Positions 1-40,116 of a stretch of 64,000 bases of DNA are shown here, piece by piece; the first letter of the stretch is position 1; the number at the start of each line of letters is the position of its first letter. The position numbers and the translations under genes were made by a program. Source of the DNA: Albula goreensis (taxonomy: Eukaryota > Chordata > Actinopteri > Albuliformes > Albulidae). Location of the stretch: contig CM040742.1 of the NCBI GenBank assembly GCA_022829145.1, positions 17,135,131 to 17,199,130 of the forward strand, given 5' to 3'. The notes beneath the pieces are model-generated. The model made no database searches. It saw only the letters and a list, made by a program, of their open reading frames with translations, and was not told the origin of the DNA.

Positions 1-265
1 GGGAAGGGCGGGCCAGATGACATTTGATGCTGACTGGAATGGATATTTTCAGTCAGGCACACCTGTGGAAATTCGGCCAAAAGCCTCTCTGAATGGCCCA
101 GAGCCCTGCCAGGGGAGAGCGGGCGTTTGTTTCACTGCACTCACCCTCCCTCCTACACTTTGTCTCTCTTTACAGGGTGTTATATTTAGCAGAGGTGAAT
201 AATTGTGAGTCTTGCAGCCCTGCTTGAGGCAGAAATCAGGCATATAAAGGGCAGCAGATGATTAG

Positions 266-291
266 GTGGGGGTGGGGGTGGGGGTGGGGGT
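266..291 (+). repeat. (GGGGGT)n tandem repeat
   Basis: Four to five consecutive G-rich hexamers on the + strand. Four or more runs of at least four Gs make this a potential G-quadruplex. Confidence 0.85.
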
Positions 292-705
292 GCAGGTGAA
301 ACTGATCTGTCAGCAGGTACGCAACGTTTTTGGTCTTCGGCTGCTTGAGGCTCTGTCTCTCCTCCTCCTCCTGCTGGTTTCTCCTCTGTGCGGTGTGAAC
401 CAATGCTCTGAGCCTGTCTCCTGTGGCAACAGAGGACCTCCAGCCTGGAGTCTGTCACAGGCAGGAGAAGAGGAGGGAGAGAGGATTGATTAGTGATGGC
501 ATTCACAGAAACTCATGCTGTGTGCACACAGGTACTCAGAAACTCACATTCTCATTCCAATGCCCTGCAACTCTCATAAGTGTAGAAAACATACACATTA
601 AAACTGTCTCATACATGCTTGCAAATGCCCACTCTCCAGGTCCCCCCCCCCCATACACGCACACACACTTCATTGTTTCTCTTACAAAATGTGTTTTCCT
701 CGGGG

Positions 706-922
706 CAGCTCTGCAGCTGATGTAGTTAATAAAGGTGAGCTCCAATGACAAAATTAAACTGAATATTATTCCAATCATGGTCTCTGTTACATGTGCACTT
801 GCACTCTTTTAATCCCCCACTTCACCCCAAACACACACACAGCACCTCTGCAGCTTATGTAGTCAAAGCAATAAAGGTCTGCTGCAATGACATAATTAAC
901 CTGAGCACTATTACTATAATGG
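706..922. repeat. Two related blocks (706-780 and 841-922)
   Basis: Both copies run CTCTGCAGCT-ATGTAGT-AATAAAGGT-CAATGACA-AATTAA-CTGA-ATTA in the same order and orientation, with substitutions and small indels. Each is preceded by a short CA-rich tract. This is an old local duplication of unknown nature. Confidence 0.6.
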
Positions 923-957
923 CTTCCAGATTTTAGCTATAGTTAAAGTGGCTGATT

Positions 958-1125
958 CGGGGTGCCCAGGTAGCTCACCTGGTAAAGCAAAGGCTGAGTC
1001 TTTACACCAGCAGTCTGGGTTTGAATCCAGCGCAGGCACCTTGCTGCATGTCATCCTCTCTCTCTCCACCATCAACCTGTTGTCACAAAAATTGAAGTCC
1101 TCCCACCCAATAAAATAATTGCTCT
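958..1125 (+). mobile_element. tRNA-derived SINE
   Basis: The head resembles a tRNA: GGTGCCC acceptor-like start, A-box TAGCTCACCTGG, B-box GGTTTGAATCC and closing GGCACC. It is followed by TTGCTGCATGTCATCCTCTC and an ATAAAATAA tail, the layout of a common fish SINE. Divergence indicates an old, inactive copy. Confidence 0.75.
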
Positions 1126-3487
1126 GCTCCTACACAAATATGCATCACTCCATTGTGGTCAAGACCTGTATTGTAAAGAATGAGCAAACTCTATAGAACC
1201 TCTCTGAAGTGTGTACAGATGAACCCTGAAGGTTCCTGGTTTTAAGCCCAGCTCCATCAGCACTCTGCCCCTCCACTCCTCCGAAACAGCACTGCTGCCC
1301 ACATTTCCTCTCTCTTCAGTTCTGGGATGGTCCTGACTCATGAAGCCCTGTGTGGGATAATCAAGCTGCTAAATTTAGCCCCGTGGGGTCGTGTAATGAG
1401 AAGGATCCCTTGTGCTGTGGCCACCTGTGAAGACGGGATGGAGGATAATTCCACCCCCCCAACCCCTGTTGAAGAAATCGTACCCCCCATCTCACAGCAC
1501 AGGCACAGGGGAACCCCGTTCCTCGTCAACACCGGCCCACAAGGGGTCCAATCAGAACAGAGGAAGAGGAGGGAGATGATAAATGATCCTCATTTATGTC
1601 AGGGAGGAAGATTTCAGGCATTGAATGATGGAGTCCACATTTATAACAAGGATCTGAAGTCCTGTGGGACCACAGTGCCCTGGTGTTAGAGAGCCACAGA
1701 GGGCTCTGTGCTTTGCAGGTCTTGTTTGTGTTTGGGGTGTGGGTGTGAGAGCACGATTGGATAAATAGGTCATAAATGGCTGAAGTCATTGAGGATGTTT
1801 TTTTCTCCAAAGACAGAGTGAAGAAATATGATTGTTTTGCACATCTGGGTTCTGGTAGAGGTGTGGTTTGGTTTGGGTTGACCATATGTAAAGAGAGGGG
1901 AAACAAAAGGGAGATACAGCCATGTTGTTAGTGCATTCAACAGGAGTACAAAGTGTCACTCCTCCCTCATGTTAAATCAAATCTACATGGACGTCCCATT
2001 GAGGCAAAAAATACCTATGTTGTTGCACACAAGTCCTTCAAAACACACTCACACATGCACACAAGACTGAGCTATGAATCATGCATGCATACACACTCAC
2101 TATCACACAAGTCTATACAAACACACACACACACTTGTGTGATGTGGAGAGTTGTATTGCTGTTTCCTAATGGAGCCTCTTGGCTGGATTCTGTTTTGGC
2201 CATGGCAGCCTGTGAAGGGCAGCCCCCACCGCGCTGCTTTCATGCCAGATGATTTGTTTATCCCTCTCACAGCTGACAGTTGCTGCTGACTCAGTTTCCA
2301 TCCCAGCATTAGCATGCCTTTCAATAGTAATTAAAGAGGTTCCCCAAGGTATTGAACATGGAGGCAACCCAATGTTCAAAGAGCCAAAATGGCCGAAAGC
2401 AGGGCCAGGGTTTCTCGCTGCAGTGCACATTATCATACATTTGACACATTCTGAGGATACTTAGCTGCACAACTAACCCAATTTTCAGAAAGCCAAATTG
2501 GAAAGCCGGAGCAAGGATATTGACGTGGCGAATGTTGTACATTTATATGATTTTGGGTGTTAGCTGCACTAGCACCTATCAGAAAAAGAGGCAGAGACTG
2601 CAGAGATGCTGTGCATGTTCACAAAGATCTATGAGTAAACCATGTCAGTCAAGCTGCATTATGCACAGATCAGGGAGTCGCTTAGTGTTACACAAAAACA
2701 CAACTGGTGTGAACAAGACTGTTGTGACTGTCTCCCACATAGGAGGGGAAACCACTCCTCCAGTTCATGTGTCAACTAGTCCTCACGTCTGTCCACACAG
2801 CAGAAGTAAGACCAAGACCAATCACAGGAACAGAAAGTCAGCATATAATTAGTTTTACTGCTCTTGTGGGACCAGGAATGTGATGAGAACAGTTGACCAG
2901 TTAAAGCATGGGTTAGTCAGTCGCTGCCTCACCAGTTTGTATCTCTGACCACAGCCACTATTGACATGGATGGGCCTCAGCTGCAGCTTCTCCATGAACA
3001 GGCACTTTGACTTCATGAGTCACCCAAAACCTCTGGTTGAACTGCTTTAATTCCCTGAGTTTTGCAGTGAAAGGCATGACTTAAAACAGGGAAAAGATAG
3101 GGAGAGGTTTTAGTGAAAGTTCAGCTTGATAAGCAGAACTGAGAAAACCCTTAATTAGTCCTGAATTACTCCTCTCTGCTTATCATAGGAAAACAACTCT
3201 TTAAGGGTTAAAGAGGCTTCACTGAGCAGTTGCTTTCTCCCATAAAAAATGAAACTGGCTTTTAAAAGCCCTCTCTCCCGTACAGTTGTACACGGGGTCA
3301 TGAAAATATAAATATATTTTACAACATGTGTAAAGCTGCCAGTGCAAGGTGGAGATTTATTTATGTAGTTTTCTTTTTTTACAGGCACATGAAAACGCTC
3401 TGAGTGAGTGACTCCTGAAGACACTGCACTACTGGCTGACACTCTTGTGTTTTTGTTGTTTTTTTTTTTGTTTTTGTTTTGTTGCAG

Positions 3488-15349
<11,862 letters not shown>

Positions 15350-17218
15350 CAGTGGGGTGGCCAATGAAGAACACTCCATGGACAGGGCGCTACCGAGCAG
15401 CCATTCCCACTTTGTACCTCCACCATCACAATTCTGCAAGCACACCCACCCCCAGATCCTTGACCAACACACGACCCGACAAGGTTCAAGCCAGTACTGA
15501 ACTGCGTGGAAATCCCTTCAGTTCTGTGTAAATGTGACCGTGTGTAAAAATGGTAAAAGAGTTTTCCTTACTGAAATGGACACTAGGTGGATCTGACCTT
15601 TCAATTACAGAGCGCCCTTGTTTGCTTTGGTTAACTTCAAGTGAAACTCAACGCATCCTCAGTCACTAAATTCAAGATTCTTGTGTGTACTGTAATTGAC
15701 AATTTGAAGGATCAGTACTGTATACTTAAAGGGGACAATTAATACAGTATAGAGAAAAATGTCCACCCTGTTCATTGTATGGACTTTGGTTGGATTTTTT
15801 GGAATTGAAAATTCGCTGGAACCTAATCAAATGCTGGAGGGAGTAGTCATGATTTTTAGTGAATGTGAATAATTGACCCAAACTTTTTCCTGTCACGTCC
15901 TTAAGTTACACCCACCTCTCTGTCCTACCTACACAAGCCAAGCCCTTTATTTGCCCGTCAGTTGTCACTTCCAGCCCAACCCTTCAGCTTTTCCTCCCCA
16001 CTTCACTGCAGTCTGTCCTCCACAAGGCCATCTTTTGGTGACCGTATACTTACATCTGGCCTGCACTGCACCCTCTCCCAGCTCCTGTCCTGCAGGGAGC
16101 CCTCTCCTGTCTTCTCTACTCCAGTCTGTGCTTCACAGCACCCTCTCCTGGCCATTAAATGTCCTGTCTTTACAACTGCAGTGTCCTGCTCTGGCGGTTA
16201 CACTCTTTTTATCTCTCTGTAGCGCCCTCTCCTGACTACATATTCCCTATGTTTGCTCAGTGTAATTAAAACGAGTGCCCTTCAATTATGACTGTTACAG
16301 TAAGGTCCAAGCAAAAAGGGGAGGACACATCAGCTTAGTAGATGTGGTGAATTAAAGTTCAAACTAATGAGAGACAAGAGCACTTGATGTAGAAGCTTTA
16401 AGCACGCTTAGGCTAGCACGCTGTCAGTCTTGTAGTCTGGTATCTGTAGGAATTTTAATTTTTTGTCTTCTTTTTTGCTTTTTAATATATGTAGCTTATG
16501 TGTTATGCCATTGCGTTTGCACTAATGTAACTCATAGCAATGCTCCAAAGCTGTCTTGTCAGGTACCAAATATTTTGGCGTGTATGAGCAGAACAAACTA
16601 TATTAATGTTTGTGTATATACATACATATAAACGAAAATGAGTTTTGATATATGAAACAGTGTTAACGCTGAACCAGCAAGTGTGAAATGGACTAAGGCT
16701 TGTGTGTACACTTTGGTGCCCTCTTTTGGTAAAAGTGTGAAAAGCTTTAGACCATGGATAAAACTGGTGCATGCGCATAGATTACTGGTTTTACTTCAAC
16801 AGTATTATTTGGCATTGACTGCTTTTGTGACGATGACTACATAACAAATGTATGAAGTAACAATGCAAATGCCATTTTTAAATTATTTTGTAGCGACTTG
16901 ATAGCTTTTGCACATGTTTTCTTGACAGAAAATGAAAGATAGCTCTGTAGAAATTGTACATCTTATCATGCCGTACTTATATTTTTAAAACCATTTTAAC
17001 ATTTGAGACAAATTCTTGAATGAAGGGATTTTTTTATTTGCTGAGATGGAGAAAGCCTAATCAAAATCTGTTTATTTTTCCCTCTTTTTTTAAATGGAGA
17101 ATAACTATGAGACCCATTGTTCTGTGAATGCTGAACTCTTGTTGAATTTCAGTTGTGATCAGTGAGGAAATTTGCCTGAAGACTTATTTTTATCTCACAA
17201 ACTGAATGTCTAAATAAA
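15350..17218 (+). other. RNF145: RNF145 3' untranslated region
   Basis: AT-rich non-coding sequence from the stop codon to an AATAAA at 17213-17218. It contains a Pumilio-type TGTATATA (16613-16620), several AU-rich stretches toward the 3' end, and four degenerate copies of an AGCnCCCTCTCCTG-like motif (about 16065, 16098, 16138 and 16222). The UTR extent is inferred from the poly(A) signals. Confidence 0.7.
17213..17218 (+). terminator. Poly(A) signal of RNF145 (proximal)
   Basis: AATAAA about 1.86 kb after the RNF145 stop codon, followed by T/G-rich sequence (tgtttccctgtggtttttgt) of the kind expected downstream of a cleavage site. Confidence 0.6.
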
Positions 17219-17466
17219 ACAGAAACATCCAATTTTAACTACACTGTTTCCCTGTGGTTTTTGTCCCTTCATGTTGGAACAGATTAAGGACGTGAATAGG
17301 ATAACCTTTACAGATAATTTCCAATTTGTACTGTTCAACCTGGCTGCTTTTTACATTGAAATTTAAGAAAAGTAACATTGACTGAAATATCTTTTTATGC
17401 AAAGTATTTGCTAGAATAATATGAATAGTTTTTGAAGTTATTAATGCAATGCAACATTGGAAACAA

Positions 17467-17472
17467 AATAAA
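17467..17472 (+). terminator. Poly(A) signal, possible distal site
   Basis: A second AATAAA 250 bp downstream of the first, followed by a T/G-rich stretch (gtgtttctgtgcttatt). It may be an alternative RNF145 3' end. Confidence 0.4.
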
Positions 17473-17935
17473 TTGTACAGTAAGGCTGCCTAGTCTTTGA
17501 ATGGTACCATGTGTTTCTGTGCTTATTGCACACTAACCCCTGAATCTGATAGTGCCAGTGCTACATATTGCAATACTTTAACTACTCAAGCACCTCAATC
17601 TGTTCTGTGTAGAGACTGTCAAGGTCTCTCAGAAATTTATGTTTTTATGCCTTGAATATGAGAAAAACTCACAAGAATCTGGCAACATTCAGTAGGGGGT
17701 ACTTGCCCCGTAATATCATTCATTTCGCTGAGAGCCACACATTCTCCTTATTGTTGGCATGGAGAATTTTGAGGAAAACAAAAGGAAATGTAAACAGGCC
17801 TGGATAAACATTGAGTGGTTTGATTTGATTTGCAATACTCATTAGGGTGAGGTTGTACCTGACCATAGTAACTACACTGTTTTCTATTCCAAGACAACCC
17901 TAAACAATCTAATGTTGAAATATTTTTGGTAACCA

Positions 17936-18714
17936 GGGCCCAGTTGTTCAAAAAATTTAACCTGGATCAGAATTATCCGGATTTGGAAATCCCGTGTTTT
18001 GCTAACCAGGGTCAGGTAATCCATTTTACTTTTGTTCAAATTGTTCAAGATTACCAAATCCGGATTACCAGTGTTCTAAATGGGACTACATATCACAATG
18101 TAGGCTACTAGCCATGTAAAGAACAACAGGTAGAATAGCCAGTGTGGAGTCACAAGTGTTTTTATTTGAAGAGACAGAACAAAAACACAATGAAACAATA
18201 CAAACATCCCCTTCCATTTTCAATTTCTTCTAAACAGTCAGACCCCTCATATGACCCACAATAAATAAATAAACAAATATACATTATTCACAAATACACT
18301 GTGGATATTTTGGACATGTGTTTTACATTATAATAAAGCTGAATGTCCAATAGAACAACAAAATAAAGATTGTTCAGAGTTCTTTATTTGTGCAGAGACC
18401 AGCTTTTAGAAGGCAAAATAAAAATAAATGCACATACACTACATTGTACAAATGTTGAATTATTTGATCCGTTTTATTACATTTTGCTCCTGAAATCCAC
18501 CCTGAATCCATCCTTCTGATGGGATCAGGATAATTCCCATTTTTCTAAAAAGTTTTGAACAACACATATTGAAGGTTTGATCCAGATCAAAACCAAGGCT
18601 AGACTACATGATCTAATCCAAATTCAGAATCATTTTTCTTTTGAAAAACCCATTTTCAAGACCACGTCCAATCCGATATCTGAAATCCGATCAGATTACT
18701 TTTGAACTGGGCCC
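17936..18714. mobile_element. Non-autonomous DNA transposon with GGGCCCAGTT termini
   Basis: The left end reads GGGCCCAGTTGTTCAAAA. The right end read on the other strand starts GGGCCCAGTTCAAAAG. Subterminal sequences are rich in related words (ATCCGGATT, CCAAATCCGG, GATCAGATT). There is no transposase. I cannot define a clean target-site duplication, so the superfamily (Harbinger-like or other) is left open. Confidence 0.65.
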
Positions 18715-18829
18715 CGGATTTGCAGTCGTGAATTAATTTGTTTTATAGGTTAACACAAGATGTCGCTATTGCTTTACTAAGGAATCAAGTGCGCTGTTTG
18801 CTCTCTGAACAACAACTTTTCCCAACGGC

Positions 18830-18860
<31 letters not shown>
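18830..18860. repeat. (AAAAC)n repeat
   Basis: Five to six consecutive AAAAC units followed by poly-A. Confidence 0.85.
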
Positions 18861-20792
18861 AAAAAACAACGAAAAGGTTTTTTTGTCTGTTCAGTAACTT
18901 CTGAACTAATTTTTTTACTCTCATTTTATTTTTCTATCATATGACACAGAACTTGGTCGTTTAATTCGACACAGTTGGCTTCGTACAGTGTTTTTTTGAG
19001 GGCTTGCCGGACTCTTCATAAATTAAGTAATTTAGTCATTATTACATTTTGGTATGGCTTTAATAAAGCAGAAGTCATTTCAAAGTAAATCTATAACTTT
19101 AAACTACATATTTTAAAGACTGTAATCACAAAGACTGAAACAACAGAACTTAACTCCTAAACAGTAGGAAGATAAGTTTTGACAATTATTTCTGGAATAG
19201 TGAAATGCTAAGCGGGGCCATGGTAAAATCGTTTTCTCCAGGATAAGTTCACTGCTCTCCTTAGAAAAAAATTGTGAAACCAATGGAATAAATATGAGCA
19301 AAACCCAGACAGGTAAAGTTTCATTCTCCGCCAAATGTATTGCAGTCCACCGAATGTATTGAGCGTTTTAATAGCAATTAGTTATTAACGCGTTTATTGA
19401 TGTAATGTTTAGCTTACATGCTAAACACGTTATATGGCAATGATGTTTACCATTAATAAATGTACAGAGAAATTATAGAATTCCCAAGGTTTTGAAGCAC
19501 ATGTCATTGTCCCCAAATTAATGCAAAGGTCATTACTAATACACCAAATACCTCACGATTTATCTGAGCAACTAGACGTATATTTATTGACTTATTTCCA
19601 GAACTTCATACATTAAAACACTTAAGATAAAAAGAGAGAGAGAAAAAGAGAAAAGAGCTATAAAGGTTCTCATAGCCGATCTCTGGTGAATTAGACGTTT
19701 TATTTTTTTTTCTGCAGCGTTTCTCATTGTGCCTGTTATGGACGGACACTAAGGTCGCAACATGGAGGTGGCTAGTTTAAAAAAAAAAACATCTTAGAAG
19801 TATAGAAATTTCAAGTTTATGTCACTTACCATACCTTAGACGGTTTCTGTTTCGCCACCTACAGTTTATTACCGCAAATGTTATTACATATTCTAAATGT
19901 CACTTTTATGAACATATTTTAACAGTCTGTTCGTTTGACTGTAGTTATACAGAATAAGCTTTGTGTTTTACACTTGAACAGTAATTGTTGAGTCTCATAA
20001 TATTTTTGGGTCGACCGCCTGTAGCGGTGTCTTGTAGGCAGTACAAGTACCGGTCTGTAATGGACTTCAGGAACACACAAGCCCGGCTCTCCGGCGTGTG
20101 GAGCTGCGCTCAGCGTGGAGCTCTGTTGTGAGGTAAACGTCATCCCTACATCTCAGAGGATTAATTGCCTCTCTTCTCTGTTTTTTAGACCCTTGTCCTC
20201 AGTGATTGAGATGACCCAGAACCAGAAGATCATGATCCATAAGACCTTCCCCTGGCCCCACCTCTTTTAAAACAGCCCCCCGACCCTCGCACAAGGCCCC
20301 GTCATGCATACCATTTTAAATCAACAGGCATTAGCTGTCTGTAAATATCTTTGTTATTGAATTCTGGGATTCCTTTTATAGTTGCTGGATCTCTTGTGGA
20401 GCAGATAGGATATAAATACTGCGTGCCCATGGGGCTAGGCCCCGCGGCTGCCTCTCCGTCAGTCGAGGCTGGCAGCGTACTTTGGTGGAGCAAGGGAAAA
20501 TCAAATAGCTGTGTTGAAGGACAACTATGAAAATGTGTAGGGATGTGTGTGTATGCGCGCTTTCGTGCGTGGCCATCAGGTACCCAGTATGCCTGTGAGC
20601 ATGTGCACAGGTCGTTCCACTTTGCAGACATATTATTTGTCTCTCTGTTCATCAGCGTTTTCAGGTACCTACGTGGCACTCCGTCTACACGTCTTCATGG
20701 CAGTGTTCTTGAATGACATTACCCTTTGATTATGTCTTTTTCTAAATCTGCGCATTCGTACCCCGAGACTGATCACCAGTCAATAACAACAG

Positions 20793-20793
20793 C

Positions 20794-20880
<87 letters not shown>
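20793..20880. repeat. (AAT)n microsatellite
   Basis: About 29 uninterrupted AAT units, ending in AACAACAAT. Confidence 0.97.
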
Positions 20881-20885
<5 letters not shown>

Positions 20886-22639
20886 CAATATACTTGCTCA
20901 TATATCCGGCAAACACTGAATACTTATAGACTTTTTGTCAAACGTTTGCTGAGACCATTTAAAAAGTGTGTTTGACGAAAAGTCATGTGTATATACGGGT
21001 ATGTATTTGGATACATGTAGCATAATTAAATTAATTTCAGCTAAAGATCTCACACTCGAACAATTATCAAGTAAATGCTCTCCTTATTTTTATAACTGCA
21101 CTCTATAAACAGCCAATCCCTTCAGTCGTTTGATACATTGTGACAAGTAAAAGAAGAAACTGGGGAAGCTGAAAAAAGCAGGTACTCATCAACATGTCAT
21201 CGTTCTGTTAATTGTTGCTGCAGTTGTTTGTCACTTGACGGTTTATTTGTTGTTGTTTTTTTTGTGCGGTGTGGACATGAAATGAGAAATGCGGTTAAAA
21301 TGTACTTTTGAGCAAGGGTTTGTTTCCCAGGCAGAACACAAAACACAGGGACTTCATAAATTAAACTAAACAATTGTCTAAATTAAACGAAGCAGCGAGA
21401 ATTCTGGCTCGTCTTTCTTGTGGATCTTTTCCAAAAACAACGTGCAATGCATTCATCAACCACACTAAAGGCGAACATGTTTGTTGAAAGAGCTGTTTTT
21501 TATTGCAGCTAAAGCATTTCCACACAAAACGTTTTAAAAATACCTTCCATATTCCTTGCGCTTTCGTTTGGGTATATGCATTTCCTTTCGCTTAGGTGAT
21601 TAACCTTTCGTACAATACCGCTCCAAAGTATACTACGGTTATCAGTTTAAAATAAAAAGATAAACGGAACTCGTTTTGTTTTGTCCAACAGGTTCCTTTT
21701 AACGGTGGCAATATCCAAAAACAAATGAAAGAATTTACCATAAGTCAAAAATATAACCAAAGTAACATTAAAGACAAAGCGATGCCTGTCCTATGCATCG
21801 GCAAGAGCGAGCAAAAGTTTGTCATATTTTGATGGATTATGTTTGCATGTGAAGGGGGAAGTGAATGTGTATATTGGGAGAAAAGAAGCTGAAAAGTTGC
21901 GCTAAGGTTTTAATGCCAGGATAAATTCAAGTTTGCGGAGAGTCAAAGTTTGCTTTGCAAATTCTTACATATACAAGCAATAGGTCCATATTGATTTAAT
22001 TTGTGAGAAACTAGGCTGAAATACAGTTGCAGTGAGAGAAAGGTCTTAATTAGTTATAAATTTAGCCGCCACCTTGAATAAGTATCAGGGATAACTTAGC
22101 AGGTAGTATGACCTGTGTTCGTTAGTATAATATACTTTACAGTGTAATAAAATGTAGACAAAATAAATTAGTGGCAAACGTTGGCATTGTAGTAAAGATT
22201 CAATGCTCAAATGTTGTTACATATGTCCAACTGCTACATTTTATCCCAACAGTTTAAAAAGGTTTGATTTAATGGTAGTATCAAAAAAATCTAAATCTAA
22301 AAGCAAGTTGTATTTGTCCATTGTGGGAATTTATTCCTACTTACTTGAATACACGAAACGGCTGTTGATATAAACAAACAATACACAATTTATCAATTTA
22401 ACCCTCATTAAAGGTTATAGTAGAAGTTACCAAATTGTATTATTTTACCATTGACAACTAGAGTACATGTTTGCATGATAATTCCTAATACCAGTCCACA
22501 AGCAGTACCACCAAGACTACAGCAGAAATATGTTTAAGGTGATAACGCGAAGAATATGATGCCATTCCAAATTATTATGAGAATGAGTCGGACGATGATT
22601 CAGTCCTCTTGATGTAGCAGGGGTCATTGTTACCGATTG

Positions 22640-22900
22640 CTGCTGCTCAAAATGAAGACGCGACAGACCTGCGCCGTGGCGACAGCGTATCTGGGAGATT
22701 GTAACACACTAATTGATCAATAAAAAGAATCACATTTCGTCGTAATGCTCGGCGATCTCTGTCTGGATGTGGAGTTATCTCTTTTGACATCTGGCGCCGC
22801 GAAACATTTTCGGTGCTCAATGACTTCTGCAACGATGCTCTAATTTAACTTAAAGGGACGGGCTGGAATACGTAATGAGGCGACGAGAGCTGTGGTTGGG
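22640..22900 (+). promoter_or_regulatory. CpG-bearing candidate promoter or enhancer upstream of EBF1
   Basis: In otherwise AT-rich sequence this block carries about a dozen CpGs (for example GAAGACGCGACAG, GGCGCCGCG, GGCGACGAG) and a RUNX-type TGTGGTT at 22891-22897. It lies 0.7-1 kb before the EBF1 ATG. The role is inferred from position and composition only. Confidence 0.35.
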
Positions 22901-23610
22901 TAGTGTGCGGGCTTGCCTGTGTTTGGGGGCAGGCTACTTTGCATAGTCACTCCCTCTTCCCTTTGGGGCTAATGTGCTTGTGTTTAGTTCTGAGATAGTC
23001 AAATCGGATTCCTTAGGGAAGGGACACAAATCACTCCCATTTTAACAGGGGAACAACACGGGATCTGCAGCCACCAGGGTCTACCTTTCCTTGATTTCCA
23101 ATTTCATTTGCTTTCAACACAGAAAAATCTTTGGTGAACAGAGACTAAAGAAGAAAAAAACTTGTCAGAGAATGATGCCACACGATCTATCACAGTCTGA
23201 TAGATAGCTCCGCTTGATCCTATTGTTTCTTAAACTGACATTTGAGCTTTTTTTATTAAGTCTCTTAATACAGAAGGGACGTGGGATAACCCCAAGTGAG
23301 CTTTTTGGCGTTTGCGCTTCACAGTTACGCTAACATTTTTACTTTGTTTTTATTTTTCATTTTAAGCGTTACTTTTCCCGTGCGTCGAAATCTGGATACT
23401 GATAACTTGTGCATCTTTGATTATTTTTCTTTGTGTTTTATTATTTTCCATTATTCAAGAAAAAAGAAGTAGAGAAACAGGCACCTGCGTCTTCTTATAG
23501 TCTGAGCACTCTTCGTCCACACGCGGTAAAGCATTTTACCCGTGATCAGAGGCAAAGGGTTGTGGAAATACAGGAACAGATATCGAGGGAGACTGGAACA
23601 ATCTGTTTTC

Positions 23611-40116
<16,506 letters not shown>

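Larger units (their letters stand above)
1..3487 (+). other. RNF145 intron (5' end outside window)
   Basis: No exon for the first roughly 62 RNF145 residues is recognisable here. The stretch holds a G-rich tandem repeat (266-291), two related ~75-bp blocks (706-780 and 841-922), a tRNA-derived SINE (958-1125), a pair of related ~40-bp blocks near 2368 and 2478, and short CA tracts. The first-intron assignment is inferred from the following exon. Confidence 0.7.
17219..23610. other. RNF145-EBF1 intergenic region and EBF1 upstream
   Basis: AT-rich sequence with no convincing protein-coding gene. It holds a 779-bp terminal-inverted-repeat element (17936-18714), an (AAAAC)n patch (about 18830-18860), a small GC-rich island at 20020-20130, and an (AAT)n tract (20793-20880). 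A CpG-bearing segment at about 22640-22900 may belong to the EBF1 promoter. The EBF1 transcription start cannot be fixed from sequence. Confidence 0.7.

Noticed and set aside
961..1040. Functional tRNA gene
   Set aside because: The head has A- and B-box similarity but poor stem complementarity and is followed by a SINE body, so it is called a SINE.
1..3487. Search for the missing RNF145 N-terminal exons
   Set aside because: No sequence encoding the conserved LYRWDVSSFF or YKYLALNMHY regions is seen, so these exons are placed left of the window.
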